The notes beneath the pieces were generated by a model that saw nothing but the letters and a program-made list of their open reading frames with translations, had not been told where the DNA came from and searched no databases. 28,261 bases of DNA from CAVSWN01 sp046728115 (GTDB lineage Bacteria > Acidobacteriota > Vicinamibacteria > Vicinamibacterales > CAVVIG01), in contig JBKPDW010000617.1 of assembly GCA_046728115.1 (NCBI GenBank), positions 1 to 28,261 of the forward strand, in the 5' to 3' direction. The translations under genes were made by a program, and so were the position numbers. Below, one piece after another: positions 14,510-22,714 of this stretch. The stretch's first letter is position 1, and every line of letters starts with the position of its first letter.

Positions 14510-16471
14510 CTATCGCACAACCGGCAGATCGATGAAGCTGTCGCGCCCCGGCGCGTGATACACGCGCTGCGTGGCCTTCTTGTAGTCACCCGGCGTCGCG
14601 CGGAAAATGCTCGGCACGAACGTCTGCGGATTCCGGTCGTACAGCGGGAACCAGCTCGATTGCACCTGCACCATGATGCGATGCCCCGGCAGGAAGACGT
14701 GGTTGGCCGTCGGCAGCGCGAATCGATACAGCAGCGGCTGATCCGCAGCAATCGGCCGCGCCGTTTCGAAGCTCTCACGATAACGGCCGCGGAAGATGTC
14801 GGCGGACACCATGAGCTGGTAGCCGCCCATTACCGCGTCGCGCGGAACCTCGTCCGGGTAGACGTCGATCAGCTTGATGACCCAATCCGAGTCGGTGCCG
14901 CTCGTCGACGCGATCAGATTGACGATGGGTTGCCCGCTGATTTTCAGCGGTGCTGCGAGCGCAGCGGAGATGAACGCCAGGACGTCGGGACGGCCCGACG
15001 CCTCGCGCTGATCGTCGACGAGCCAGCGCGCCCAAGACCCTCCTCCTGCCGGCTGAATCGGCCGCGATCGGAACGGCACCGGCTTGGCAGGATCCGACAC
15101 ATATTCATCGAACGACGCGTCGCCGGCCTTCGGCGTCTCGAAGCTCAGCGTCAGGCCCGCACCGAGGTACAGTGAGGTACGCATGATCTGACACCCACTG
15201 GCGCAGCCGGACGGCCACGATGGCAATCGGCGCCACGTGTTCGTTCCGGTTTCAAACGCGGTCACCGGCGCCACGTCGGCGCGGGGCGCGTCGTCCTTCA
15301 AGTACTGCGCGAGAAATGGTGCGAGAGTCTCCCGCCTGAACTGCAAGGCGGTGTCGGCGCCGAACTTGAGCGCGCCAAGCGAACTGCCGTCGGCAATCTC
15401 TTGTCCGTGATGCCACGGACCCAGCACCAGGAACACCTTGTCGTTGTTCGTGTCCTTTGGCTTGATCGCGGTGTACACCGCGATATCGCCGTAGATGTCT
15501 TCCTGGTCCCACAGACTGTGGACGAGCATCACGGGCACGTTCAGCGGCTGCGTCGCGAGGATCTTGTCTACGGCCTGGTCGCGCCAGAACGCGTCGTAGG
15601 CCGGATGTTCCACCAGCTTGCGCCAGAAACCCAGCTGCTCGAGTCCGCGTTGGCGCCCGAGCTCGCCGGCAGATCCCGCTTCCATGTACGTGTTGTAGTC
15701 GTCGGCATGGCTCGTCCACCACTGGATGTCGTTCGCGCGAGTGGCCTCCTGCGCGTAGATATACGGCATCATTTGCTGCCGGAACGCGCCGTTGTGAAAC
15801 CAGTCGTCGCCCATCCAGCCGTCCACCATCGGATTCATCGGCACCGAGACCTTGAGCGCGGGATGGGGATTCACGAGCGCCATCAGCGGCAGAAATCCGT
15901 CGTACGAAATGCCGAGGACGCCGACCTTGCCGTTGGTTTCCGGCACGTTCTTCACCAGCCAGTCGATCGTGTCGTATGTGTCCGTGGCGTGATCCACAGG
16001 CGTCGGATTTTGAGGTCCGTGAAGCGGCCGGTTCATCACATAATCGCCTTCGGATCCGTACTTGCCTCGAACGTCCTGAACGACGCGGATGTAACCGCCC
16101 TCGAGGATCACTTCGACCGCGTTGTCATAGCCGTTCAGGCTCGGGCCCAGGTGCGAGCTGACCGCGTGCGTCGTCAGCGCGCTGGCGTTGTACGGTGTCC
16201 GCGTCAGCAGGATGGGCGCGCGCGCCGCGCCCTTCGGCACGAGGATCACCGTGTGCAGTCGGACGCCGTCGCGCATCGGAATCATCACGTTGCGGCGAAC
16301 GTAGTCGAAGCGGTCCGTGACGGGCTCGAAGGTTGCTGGCGTTTCGCTCGGCAGTCCGGGGTAGGTCGGCGGGCGCTGCGGGGTTTGCGCGATGCCTGTC
16401 GGGACGAAGAGCAGCGCGGCCAGCGCCGGCCCCAGTAAGATCGGCATGCGAAAGCGTTTCATTGATCTCAT
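14510..16471 (-). CDS. CocE/NonD-family hydrolase, alpha-amino-acid ester hydrolase-like, secreted
   Basis: Serine hydrolase of the X-Pro dipeptidyl-peptidase/CocE family, about 650 residues. The signal peptide is hydrophobic (PILLGPALAALLFVPTGIAQ) after MKRFRM, so the enzyme acts outside the cytoplasm. The alpha/beta-hydrolase domain has the oxyanion region RTPYNA, the nucleophile elbow GVLGISYDGF, the acid in LWDQEDIYGD and the histidine in LVLGPWHHGQ. WDQED is typical of alpha-amino-acid ester hydrolases, which act on beta-lactam and other amino-acid esters. A C-terminal jelly-roll domain (LRISGQP-like strands, then FLPGHRIMVQVQSSWFP) completes the fold. The start is either 16471 or 16462; upstream methionines back to 16579 lie in non-coding-like sequence. 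No ribosome site is visible. Transcribed divergently from the VWA operon. Confidence 0.9.
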   Translation of the reverse strand: MRSMKRFRMPILLGPALAALLFVPTGIAQTPQRPPTYPGLPSETPATFEPVTDRFDYVRRNVMIPMRDGVRLHTVILVPKGAARAPILLTRTPYNASALTTHAVSSHLGPSLNGYDNAVEVILEGGYIRVVQDVRGKYGSEGDYVMNRPLHGPQNPTPVDHATDTYDTIDWLVKNVPETNGKVGVLGISYDGFLPLMALVNPHPALKVSVPMNPMVDGWMGDDWFHNGAFRQQMMPYIYAQEATRANDIQWWTSHADDYNTYMEAGSAGELGRQRGLEQLGFWRKLVEHPAYDAFWRDQAVDKILATQPLNVPVMLVHSLWDQEDIYGDIAVYTAIKPKDTNNDKVFLVLGPWHHGQEIADGSSLGALKFGADTALQFRRETLAPFLAQYLKDDAPRADVAPVTAFETGTNTWRRLPSWPSGCASGCQIMRTSLYLGAGLTLSFETPKAGDASFDEYVSDPAKPVPFRSRPIQPAGGGSWARWLVDDQREASGRPDVLAFISAALAAPLKISGQPIVNLIASTSGTDSDWVIKLIDVYPDEVPRDAVMGGYQLMVSADIFRGRYRESFETARPIAADQPLLYRFALPTANHVFLPGHRIMVQVQSSWFPLYDRNPQTFVPSIFRATPGDYKKATQRVYHAPGRDSFIDLPVVR

Positions 16472-16474
16472 GAG

Positions 16475-16683
16475 AGGAGGATACATGGAGAACGGGCGCT
16501 CTGGCCCTGATGCTCGTGTCCGTCCTGTCGATGAATGTGCCCCGTTCGCACGCGCAGGCGGTTGGGAGGCGCCGCGCAAGCGCGACAGATGCCACGCGAT
16601 CCAGGCATCTCCGGCAAAGCCGGCCAGCCGCGATGATGTGTGGACCGCGTTGCGAGGTCGTGCCGATAAACACGTCGGAGTAA
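16475..16683 (+). other. Strong ribosome site with a possible frame-broken small secreted protein
   Basis: AGGAGG (16475-16480) lies four bases before an ATG at 16485. The frame of that ATG (67 residues to 16688) looks non-coding. One base out of register, the frame ending at the TAA at 16681-16683 reads TGALALMLVSVLSMNV then PRSHAQA. This is a textbook signal peptide with an AQA cleavage site, but in that frame no start codon precedes the hydrophobic core except an internal ATG at 16510. One inserted base after the ATG would join the two. The remaining ~40 residues match nothing I know. Either a small exported protein with a sequence error at codon 2, a decayed gene, or chance. Confidence 0.35.
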
Positions 16684-16701
16684 GATAGTCGAGGCCGGTT
16701 G

Positions 16702-17499
16702 ATGCCCGATCCGACGCATCGGAACCGTGTCAGGCCGATTTGGCCGGCGATTGCGGCAATGGTCGTTGCCTACGAGATCGTCAGTCGTATTGCGGCTTGC
16801 ACCGGAGCGCCGCCAGTCGATGTCGCCCGTCGGGCGCGGGACGTCGAGCCCGACGCGCCCTACCAGGCGGAAGTCGAGGAGGGTCTCGGCGCTGCTGTGG
16901 CAATCCTGATCGACACTTCCGGTTCGATGGCCCAGCAAGCGCCTGGCGATTCGCGACCGAAGTTCGTCGTCGCGCAGGAGGCGCTCGAGGCGATGCTCGA
17001 CGCCACGGAGGCCTTCATCGCCAAGCGCCCCGAGTTTCCCATCAAAATCGGCGTGTACAGCTTTTCCAGCCATGTTCGAACGTTGATGCCGATCCGGGCG
17101 TACGATCGCCCGGCGATCCGAGCCGCCCTCGACAGTGTTCCGAGACCCGGCGGGGGCACGGCGATCGGCGAGGCGTTGCGGACCGCGCGGCCGGATCTGT
17201 ACCGGGCCGGCGTCTTTCGAAAGTATCTGCTCGTCGTGACCGACGGCGAGAATACCAGCGGGAGCAGCCCCGACGATGTCGCGCGCGACATCTTTCACAA
17301 GAGCGAAGGCGGTGTGCAGATCTATTTCGTCGCGTTCGACACGACTCCTCAGAAGTTCTCGTTTCTGAAGGACGTCGGAGGAGACGTGCTGAGCGCCGGC
17401 AGCGGCACGGAGCTGCGCAAGGCGCTCGACGAGGTGTACCAGGGCAAGATTCTTGCTGAAGCGCCTGGTACCGCAGAGCGGGAACCCATCAGGAGATAA
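16702..17499 (+). CDS. Membrane-anchored von Willebrand factor A protein
   Basis: 265 residues from the ATG at 16702, with GAGG upstream. The N-terminal anchor is about 11-33 (RPIWPAIAAMVVAYEIVSRI), followed by a linker and a VWA domain (about 64-250). The metal-ion-dependent adhesion site is complete: DTSGSM (D71, S73, S75), T153 in GGGTAIGEAL, and D181 in VVTDGENTSG. The protein should bind divalent metal and a partner protein, on the periplasmic face if the N-terminus is inside. It is the first gene of an apparent eight-gene operon; the PspA-like gene follows after 28 bases. VWA proteins often pair with AAA+ ATPases as substrate adaptors, and an AAA+ gene is present later in the operon. 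No close named family recognised. Confidence 0.88.
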   Translation: MPDPTHRNRVRPIWPAIAAMVVAYEIVSRIAACTGAPPVDVARRARDVEPDAPYQAEVEEGLGAAVAILIDTSGSMAQQAPGDSRPKFVVAQEALEAMLDATEAFIAKRPEFPIKIGVYSFSSHVRTLMPIRAYDRPAIRAALDSVPRPGGGTAIGEALRTARPDLYRAGVFRKYLLVVTDGENTSGSSPDDVARDIFHKSEGGVQIYFVAFDTTPQKFSFLKDVGGDVLSAGSGTELRKALDEVYQGKILAEAPGTAEREPIRR

Positions 17500-17527
17500 C
17501 CACGTCGTACGTGTCAAAGGAGACGCC

Positions 17528-18268
17528 GTGATTCTTCACAAGTTCTGGTCGGCTTTCATGGCGCAGATCAACAAGATAGCGAACACCTTCTGGGCGTCCG
17601 ACCCGATTGCGCAGTTGCAGTACGAGTACGACAGGGCGGTCGAACAGCTCAAGGAAGGGCGGGTCGGCCTCGAGCAGTACCGGGGCCTGGTCGAGCGCGT
17701 GAATCGCCAGGTGCTGGCGAACCGGTCGCACGCGCAGCAGCTCGAGGCCGAAACGAAGGCGTATCTCAAGGCCGGCGATCGCACGACGGCCGCGAAGTTT
17801 GCCCTCGAGCTGCAGAAGGCGAAGACGGAACTGGCGGCCAACGAGCAGCAGCTGCAGATGCACGAGACGGCGTACGGCAACAGCCTCAAGAAGATTCAGC
17901 ACGCGAACCAGAAGCTGATCGAGCTGCAGGAGAAGATTCGCAAGTACGACGCCGAGCTGAAAATGAGCGCGGCCGAGGCGGAGATCGCGAAGCTGTCGGA
18001 GACGTTCGACGTGAACCTCACGACCGACTTCGGGCAGATCGAGAGCGTCATCCAGCAGAGGATCGATCAGAACCGCGGCAAGGTGCGCGTGGCCGCCGAT
18101 CTCTCGTCGAAGGGCATCGCGGAAATCCACGCCGAAGAGCGGATGCAGAGCCAGCTCGCCGAACAGGCGCTGCAGGATTTCGAGGTCGAGCTTGGCCTGA
18201 AGTCGCCGGAGACGACGCCCGTGGCCGACACGGCGAAAGATCTCGGGCCCGCGAAGCAAACCAGCTGA
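17528..18268 (+). CDS. PspA/IM30-like coiled-coil protein
   Basis: 246 residues from the GTG at 17528, chosen because AAAGGAG precedes it by six bases. The N-terminus (ILHKFWSAFMAQINKIANTF) is an amphipathic helix like the membrane-binding helix of PspA/Vipp1. Then comes a long, highly charged coiled coil (about 27-225: LQYEYDRAVEQLKEGRVGLE, KFALELQKAKTELAANEQQL) and a short disordered tail. Length, lack of membrane segments and helix pattern fit the PspA/IM30 (ESCRT-III-like) superfamily, though sequence identity to classical PspA looks low. Expected role: cytoplasmic, binds the inner membrane, perhaps remodelling or sealing it, and perhaps a substrate of the AAA+ protein encoded downstream. 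Its TGA overlaps the ATG of a 28-codon repeat frame. Confidence 0.78.
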   Translation: MILHKFWSAFMAQINKIANTFWASDPIAQLQYEYDRAVEQLKEGRVGLEQYRGLVERVNRQVLANRSHAQQLEAETKAYLKAGDRTTAAKFALELQKAKTELAANEQQLQMHETAYGNSLKKIQHANQKLIELQEKIRKYDAELKMSAAEAEIAKLSETFDVNLTTDFGQIESVIQQRIDQNRGKVRVAADLSSKGIAEIHAEERMQSQLAEQALQDFEVELGLKSPETTPVADTAKDLGPAKQTS

Positions 18269-18354
18269 TGGAGTGCGAGCCTTTCAAGCGAGCGACGGAG
18301 CGCGCGCCTTTCGGACGAGCCATGGAGCGTGAGCCTTTTGGGCGGGCGACGTAG
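18268..18354 (+). CDS. Possible 28-residue peptide of three 9-residue repeats, coupled by TGATG
   Basis: The ATG at 18268 overlaps the TGA of the PspA-like gene (TGATG). The frame reads MECEPFKRA, TERAPFGRA, MEREPFGRA, T, then TAG, so it is built of three repeats of the form xExxPFxRA. It arises from a 27-bp tandem repeat, whose length is a multiple of three. No separate ribosome site; re-initiation would be needed. Equally likely this is a non-coding intergenic repeat that happens to stay open, so confidence is low. Confidence 0.25.
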   Translation: MECEPFKRATERAPFGRAMEREPFGRAT

Positions 18355-18377
18355 CGCGGCTCTTTCAGGGCCGCGAG
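18270..18377 (+). repeat. Four imperfect 27-bp tandem repeats
   Basis: Units begin at 18270, 18297, 18324 and 18351. The first three share GGAG, then GCCTTT at unit positions 10-15, and end in a purine/GC-rich block; the fourth starts GTAG and is more diverged (its CTCTTT replaces GCCTTT). The fourth also folds into a GCGGC/GCCGC hairpin. They fill most of the only long gap inside the operon, between the PspA-like gene and the substrate-binding fusion. Confidence 0.8.
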
Positions 18378-18386
18378 TATCTAGAG

Positions 18387-18406
18387 CGCGGGTCGCTTGG
18401 CCCGCG
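18387..18406 (+). other. Hairpin upstream of the substrate-binding fusion gene
   Basis: CGCGGG and CCCGCG pair around an 8-base loop, 16 bases before the ATG at 18422 and next to its ribosome site (GAGG). It may modulate translation or act as an mRNA-processing or stability element inside the operon. No T-run follows, so not a normal terminator. Confidence 0.4.
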
Positions 18407-18421
18407 ATTTGAGGTTGAGCG

Positions 18422-20152
18422 ATGGCGAATGGACAACCGAGGCCGGCGTTTTACGTCGCGGTGTTCCTCGTGGTGGCGGGCCTCGTCGGCCTTGCGCTGT
18501 GGCGGTACGGGGCGATCGGTCCGGGCCGATCCGCGGGCCAGATTTCGACCGAAGAACTGAAGCAGATGAAGGGCGGCGCCGAGGCGCCCGACAGCACCGG
18601 CATCACGACGGTCAAGGAATACAAGTACGTCCCAGCGTCGAAGCTGCCTGCGGTCAAGGGCATCTCGACCTACAAGCCGATGGCGGATCGCACCGTCCGC
18701 TTCGCGATCAACGTGTGGGCCGGATGGAGCCCGATCATCCTGGCGAACAACGGCTTCAAGCCGGGCAAGGGGTGGAAGACACCGGCCGGCAAGGATTTCA
18801 AGGTCGAGCTCGTGCTCATCGACGATCCCATCGCGATGCGCGACGCGTACGCGGCCGGGAACCTGCACGTCGGCTGGGCCACGCTCGACATGCTGCCGCT
18901 CTTTCTCGAAGGCCTTCGAAAAGACACGCGCGTGATGCCGCGCGTGTACCAGCAGGTCGATTGGTCGAACGGCGGCGACGGCATCGTGGTGCGCGACTCG
19001 ATCAAGACCATGGCGGATCTGCGGGGCAAGACGATCGTGCTCGCGCAGAATTCACCATCGCACTTCTTCGTGCTCAACGCCCTCATCAACTCCGGCGTCC
19101 AGCCGGCGGAGGTGGATTTCAAGTTCACGCAGGACGCCTTTCAGGCCGCCGCGGCCTTCAACGCGGACAAGCGGCTCGCGGGCTGCGTGAGCTGGGCACC
19201 CGACATCTACAACCTCGAGAAAGTCAAAGGCAATCACGTCCTCGTGACGACGTCCACAGCCAACAAGCTGATCGCGGACGTGTGGTTCGCTCGCGCGGAC
19301 TTCGCCAACGACAACCCGGACATCATGGATGGCATCGCGCGCGGCATCTTCGACGCGATGGTGGAGCTGAAGACTCAGGACGCCAAACAGAAGGTGGCCA
19401 AGCTGATGGCCACCGGTTATTCGATCCCGGAGAGCGACGCGCTGGGGATGCTCGGCGACGCGCACTCGACCAATTACGCGGAGAACCGCGAGTTCTTCCT
19501 CAACCAGAACAATCCGACGAACTTCGAGCGCACCTGGACGACAGCCTATTTCCTGTACAAGAAGATCAATGCCATCACCGATCAGACGCCGTTCGATCAG
19601 GTGATGGATTTCTCGATCATTCAGAAGCTGGGCGCCGAACAGAAATACGCGAGCCAGAAGAACGAGTACGACGTCCATTTTGCGCCGGCGAGCGCGGGAA
19701 CGATTCAGGGTGAAAAGGACGAGATCCTCACCAAGACCGTCGTCATCCATTTCTTCCCGAACTCGTGGGATCTGAACAAGAAAATCACGCGCAACGACAG
19801 CGGGAAGGACGTCGAGGAGCTCTACGATCCCAACGTCACCTTCGTCGTCGAAGAGGTCGGGAAGCTGGCGGGGCAGTTCGGCGCGGCGCGGATCGTCATC
19901 GAGGGCCACACCGATGCGTCGATGCGCGGCCAGGTGCCGAAGAGCCTGGTGCAGGAGCTGTCGCTGAACCGGGCCAACGCGGTCAAAGAAGCCATCGTGC
20001 GGAAATTCCCGTCGCTGCAGCCGAATCAGTTCTCGGCCGCGGGCGCGGGCTGGGACCGGCCCGCCGATCCGTCCGATCCGGAGAACGGCGCGAAGAACCG
20101 CCGCGTGGAGATCAAGGTGTATCCAGCCGAAGCGACATCAGCGCCCAAGTAG
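18422..20152 (+). CDS. NMT1/SsuA-type ABC substrate-binding domain fused to an OmpA peptidoglycan-binding domain
   Basis: 576 residues with an unusual architecture. An N-terminal uncleaved anchor (about 9-28, AFYVAVFLVVAGLVGLALWR) and a linker precede a periplasmic binding-protein domain (about 90-400: TVRFAINVWAGWSPIILANN, GIVVRDSIKTMADLRGKTIV, WAPDIYNLEKVKGN). This resembles the sulfonate/nitrate/thiamine-precursor class (NMT1/SsuA). Residues about 440-570 are an OmpA C-terminal domain (VVIHFFPNSWDLNK, VIEGHTDASMRG, ELSLNRANAVKEAI, GAKNRRVEIKVYP), which binds peptidoglycan diaminopimelate in known members. The receptor is thus tied to both membrane and cell wall. The permease gene follows with no gap (TAG then ATG), so it serves that ABC importer. 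GAGG precedes the start. Substrate unknown. Confidence 0.9.
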   Translation: MANGQPRPAFYVAVFLVVAGLVGLALWRYGAIGPGRSAGQISTEELKQMKGGAEAPDSTGITTVKEYKYVPASKLPAVKGISTYKPMADRTVRFAINVWAGWSPIILANNGFKPGKGWKTPAGKDFKVELVLIDDPIAMRDAYAAGNLHVGWATLDMLPLFLEGLRKDTRVMPRVYQQVDWSNGGDGIVVRDSIKTMADLRGKTIVLAQNSPSHFFVLNALINSGVQPAEVDFKFTQDAFQAAAAFNADKRLAGCVSWAPDIYNLEKVKGNHVLVTTSTANKLIADVWFARADFANDNPDIMDGIARGIFDAMVELKTQDAKQKVAKLMATGYSIPESDALGMLGDAHSTNYAENREFFLNQNNPTNFERTWTTAYFLYKKINAITDQTPFDQVMDFSIIQKLGAEQKYASQKNEYDVHFAPASAGTIQGEKDEILTKTVVIHFFPNSWDLNKKITRNDSGKDVEELYDPNVTFVVEEVGKLAGQFGAARIVIEGHTDASMRGQVPKSLVQELSLNRANAVKEAIVRKFPSLQPNQFSAAGAGWDRPADPSDPENGAKNRRVEIKVYPAEATSAPK

Positions 20153-20974
20153 ATGGCGGCTGACGCGTCAGGCTCGCTGTTCGCGCTCCGTCTCTCGCCG
20201 CCGCGCATGACGCGCCGTATCGTCGGCGCGGGTGCGTTGGGACTGGTGCTCGTGCTGTGGTGGCTGGCGACGCTCGGCGCAAGCGCCGAGTCCCGACTGA
20301 TCTCCCCGGTCATTCTGCCGAGTCCCGGCGAGGTGATTCGGAGCTTCCCGAGTCTGTTCCGCGAGCGGGCGCTGCTCGAGAGCATCGCCGCGACCCTCAA
20401 GCGCGTGCTCGTGGGCTTCGGGCTTGCTGCGCTGATTGGCGTGCCGCTGGGGATCCTCGCGGGATCGTGGCGGGTGGTCGAAGCGGCCGGGGCGCCGCTC
20501 GCTCTGTTCGGACGCAATCTGCCCGTCGCGGCTCTCATTCCATTGACGATTCTGTGGTTCGGCATCGACGAGGCGCAAAAGGTGATGTTCATCTTCATCG
20601 CCTGCGTGCCGTTCGTGTACTCGGATGCGGTCGTCGCCGTCGTGAGCGTGCCGGATCGCTACGTGGAAACGGCGCAGACGCTCGGGGCCACGCCACTGCA
20701 AATCGTGCGCAAGGTGCTGGTCGCGCTCGCGCTGCCGGACATCTACAACAGTCTGCGTCATCTGTTTGGTCTGGCGTTTGGCTACATCATGCTCGCCGAG
20801 TTGATCAACGCGCAGTACGGCCTCGGCTTTCTGCTGATGTCCAGCCAGCGGCGCGGCATGTCCGAGCACATCATTCTCATCCTCATCATCATCGGCCTGC
20901 TCGCGTTCGGGATCGATCGGCTGCTGTTCTGGTTCCAGCGCGGCCTCTTCCCGTATCGCGCCGTCGAGGACTGA
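20153..20974 (+). CDS. ABC transporter permease (SsuC/TauC type)
   Basis: 273 residues. About six membrane helices, the first at about 24-43 (GAGALGLVLVLWWLATLGAS), with the binding-protein-dependent permease domain from about 75 (SIAATLKRVLVGFGLAALIG). The cytoplasmic EAA loop that docks the ATPase is ETAQTLGATPLQIVRKVLVA followed by ALPDI. PSPGEV before the second helix is typical of sulfonate/nitrate/taurine permeases. The ATG at 20153 directly follows the stop of the substrate-binding fusion, and the ATPase starts six bases after its own stop, so the three form one importer. The last helices are FLLMSSQRRGMSEHIILILI and the RLLFWFQRGLFPYR end typical of the class. Confidence 0.92.
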   Translation: MAADASGSLFALRLSPPRMTRRIVGAGALGLVLVLWWLATLGASAESRLISPVILPSPGEVIRSFPSLFRERALLESIAATLKRVLVGFGLAALIGVPLGILAGSWRVVEAAGAPLALFGRNLPVAALIPLTILWFGIDEAQKVMFIFIACVPFVYSDAVVAVVSVPDRYVETAQTLGATPLQIVRKVLVALALPDIYNSLRHLFGLAFGYIMLAELINAQYGLGFLLMSSQRRGMSEHIILILIIIGLLAFGIDRLLFWFQRGLFPYRAVED

Positions 20975-20980
20975 TCGCAC

Positions 20981-21808
20981 GTGAGCGAACACGCGGTCGG
21001 CGCCAGCGACGTGCCGAATGTCGTCGAGTTCCGCGGTGTCACGAAACGGTTCGGCGATCTGACCGTGATCCAGAATGTCACGTTCTGCGTACCGAACATT
21101 CCCGAGAAGGGCGAGTTCATCGCGATTCTCGGTCCGTCCGGCTGCGGTAAATCCACCGTGCTGCGGCTGATCGCGGCGCTGCGGCCGCACTATCCGCCAA
21201 CGGAGGGAACCGTCCTCGTCGGAGGGCAGCCGGCACCGGTGCCGGGCCCCGACCGCAGCATGGTGTTCCAGGACTACACCTCGTTTGACAATCGCACGGT
21301 CGAGGACAACGTCGCATTCGGCCTCGAGTGTCGAGGCGTGCCGGCCTCCGAGCGGCGCGACCGCGCGCGCGAGTGGATCAGAAAGGTGGGACTGGACGTC
21401 GTCCGCGATGCGCGGAAGTATCCGAGCGAGCTCTCGGGCGGCATGCGTCAGCGGGTAGCCATCGCCCGCACCCTCATCCTGTCACCGCGTATCATTCTCA
21501 TGGACGAACCGTTCGGAGCGCTCGATCCGACGACGCGGCTGCACATGCAGGAGTTGCTGGTCGACTTGTGGCGGGAGGCGCAGGCGACAGTGTTCTTCGT
21601 CACGCATTCGATCGAAGAAGCCGTGTACCTCGGCGATCGGGTCTATATTTTCTCGTCGGCGCCGGGCACCATTCTGCGCGAAATGACGGTGCCCCCGCCG
21701 GATCGTCCGCCGCGAGAGATGCAACGGGAGAAGGAATTCATCGACTGCTGCTTCAGTATCCGCGACATCGTCGACAATCTGGCGTCGTCCACGCGGGCAG
21801 GCGATTGA
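20981..21808 (+). CDS. ABC transporter ATPase (SsuB/TauB type)
   Basis: 275 residues, GTG start at 20981. Complete nucleotide-binding domain: Walker A GPSGCGKST (51-59), Q-loop VFQDYTSF (Q97), signature LSGGMRQRVAIAR (151-163), Walker B IILMDEPFGALDP (171-183), H-loop VTHS (H209). EEAVYLGDRVYIFSSAPG is typical of the nitrate/sulfonate/taurine importer ATPases. It powers the adjacent permease and its wall-tethered receptor. The region after Walker A (LRPHYPPTEGTVLVGGQPAP) is slightly longer than usual. The C-terminus (about 240-275) is a short helical tail without a regulatory domain. Confidence 0.94.
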   Translation: MSEHAVGASDVPNVVEFRGVTKRFGDLTVIQNVTFCVPNIPEKGEFIAILGPSGCGKSTVLRLIAALRPHYPPTEGTVLVGGQPAPVPGPDRSMVFQDYTSFDNRTVEDNVAFGLECRGVPASERRDRAREWIRKVGLDVVRDARKYPSELSGGMRQRVAIARTLILSPRIILMDEPFGALDPTTRLHMQELLVDLWREAQATVFFVTHSIEEAVYLGDRVYIFSSAPGTILREMTVPPPDRPPREMQREKEFIDCCFSIRDIVDNLASSTRAGD

Positions 21809-21811
21809 CCG

Positions 21812-22714
21812 ATGGCGATTGACAAGCCGCCAACCACCGCCGGAACAGGCGCGTACATCAAGGAGGCGTTTCTGTTCCGCTGGAACCTGCTGTTCTTCTT
21901 TGGCGGCGTGACGGCCGCCGCGCTCACGCCGTTAGCGGCCGTGCTGCTGCCGCTGGTGGCCGCAGGCGAGTTGACGTACCTGACGGGGCTCGTTTCGGTT
22001 CCGCGGTTTCGAGCGGCCATCGATGCCAAGGTGCACGCCGCGAACAAATCTGTCCCGGCCGCTGCGGGGCCGCCCAAGCCGGCGCCGTCCCTCGTGTCGA
22101 TGCTGGCAGGCTTAACTCCCGAGAGCCGCGCGCGGTTCGAACGATTGCACGCGCGCTGCCTGGAGATGCGCGGCATCGCGGCGAACGTGCGCGGCGCCGC
22201 GGACGCCGATCGGGGCACCGAAGAGATCCGCACGCCGGGGCTCGATCGGCTGCTGTGGCTCTTTCTGCGGTTGCTGATGTCGAAGGCCGCCCTCGATCGG
22301 TTTCTGAAGACGACCGACGAGCGCGAAATCACGGCGCGCCTCGAGGATCTGCGGAAGAATCTTGCCGCGGCCCAGACCGGCACCGAGGAGCGCGTCACGC
22401 GTTCGCTTCAGGACAGCATCGCAATGTGCGAACTGCGATTGGACAACTACGGGCGAGCGCGCAAAAACGGCGAGTTCGTGTCGATCGAGCTCGATCGCAT
22501 CGAGGGGAAGATTCAGGCGCTCGCCGAGAGTGCGGTCAATCGCCAGGATCCGGATTTTCTGAGCAGCCAGGTCGACTCGGCTGCCGAGAGCATGCGGCAG
22601 ACGGAGAAAGCCGTGACCGAGTTGCAGCACTTGACCGGGCTGGCGGATCAGCTCGAGCAACCACCGGCCATCCTGGAAACCGATCTGCGGGGAGTGATCC
22701 GGCATGATGCCTGA
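21812..22714 (+). CDS. Membrane-anchored coiled-coil protein of the operon, unknown function
   Basis: 300 residues. After a short N-terminus (AYIKEAFLFRW) there is a hydrophobic hairpin of one or two helices (NLLFFFGGVTAAALTPLAAV, LLPLVAAGELTYLTGLV; about 25-62). A basic/proline linker and a long mostly helical, charged region follow to the end (ERVTRSLQDSIAMCELRLDN, ELDRIEGKIQALAESAVNRQ, MRQTEKAVTELQHLTGLADQ), likely cytoplasmic coiled coil. No family recognised. It starts three bases after the ABC ATPase stop and its last 11 bases overlap the AAA+ gene. Such an overlap suggests fixed stoichiometry, so I infer it anchors or regulates the AAA+ protein at the membrane. It contains no visible catalytic motif. 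Confidence 0.75.
   Translation: MAIDKPPTTAGTGAYIKEAFLFRWNLLFFFGGVTAAALTPLAAVLLPLVAAGELTYLTGLVSVPRFRAAIDAKVHAANKSVPAAAGPPKPAPSLVSMLAGLTPESRARFERLHARCLEMRGIAANVRGAADADRGTEEIRTPGLDRLLWLFLRLLMSKAALDRFLKTTDEREITARLEDLRKNLAAAQTGTEERVTRSLQDSIAMCELRLDNYGRARKNGEFVSIELDRIEGKIQALAESAVNRQDPDFLSSQVDSAAESMRQTEKAVTELQHLTGLADQLEQPPAILETDLRGVIRHDA

Noticed and set aside
17453..17527. Upstream extension of the PspA-like gene to 17453
   Set aside because: It would overlap the end of the VWA gene, while the GTG at 17528 has an excellent ribosome site and begins the amphipathic helix.
18270..18377. Tandem repeats as a CRISPR array
   Set aside because: Units are contiguous and imperfect with no unique spacers, and no cas genes are present. 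No CRISPR-like array was seen anywhere in the window.
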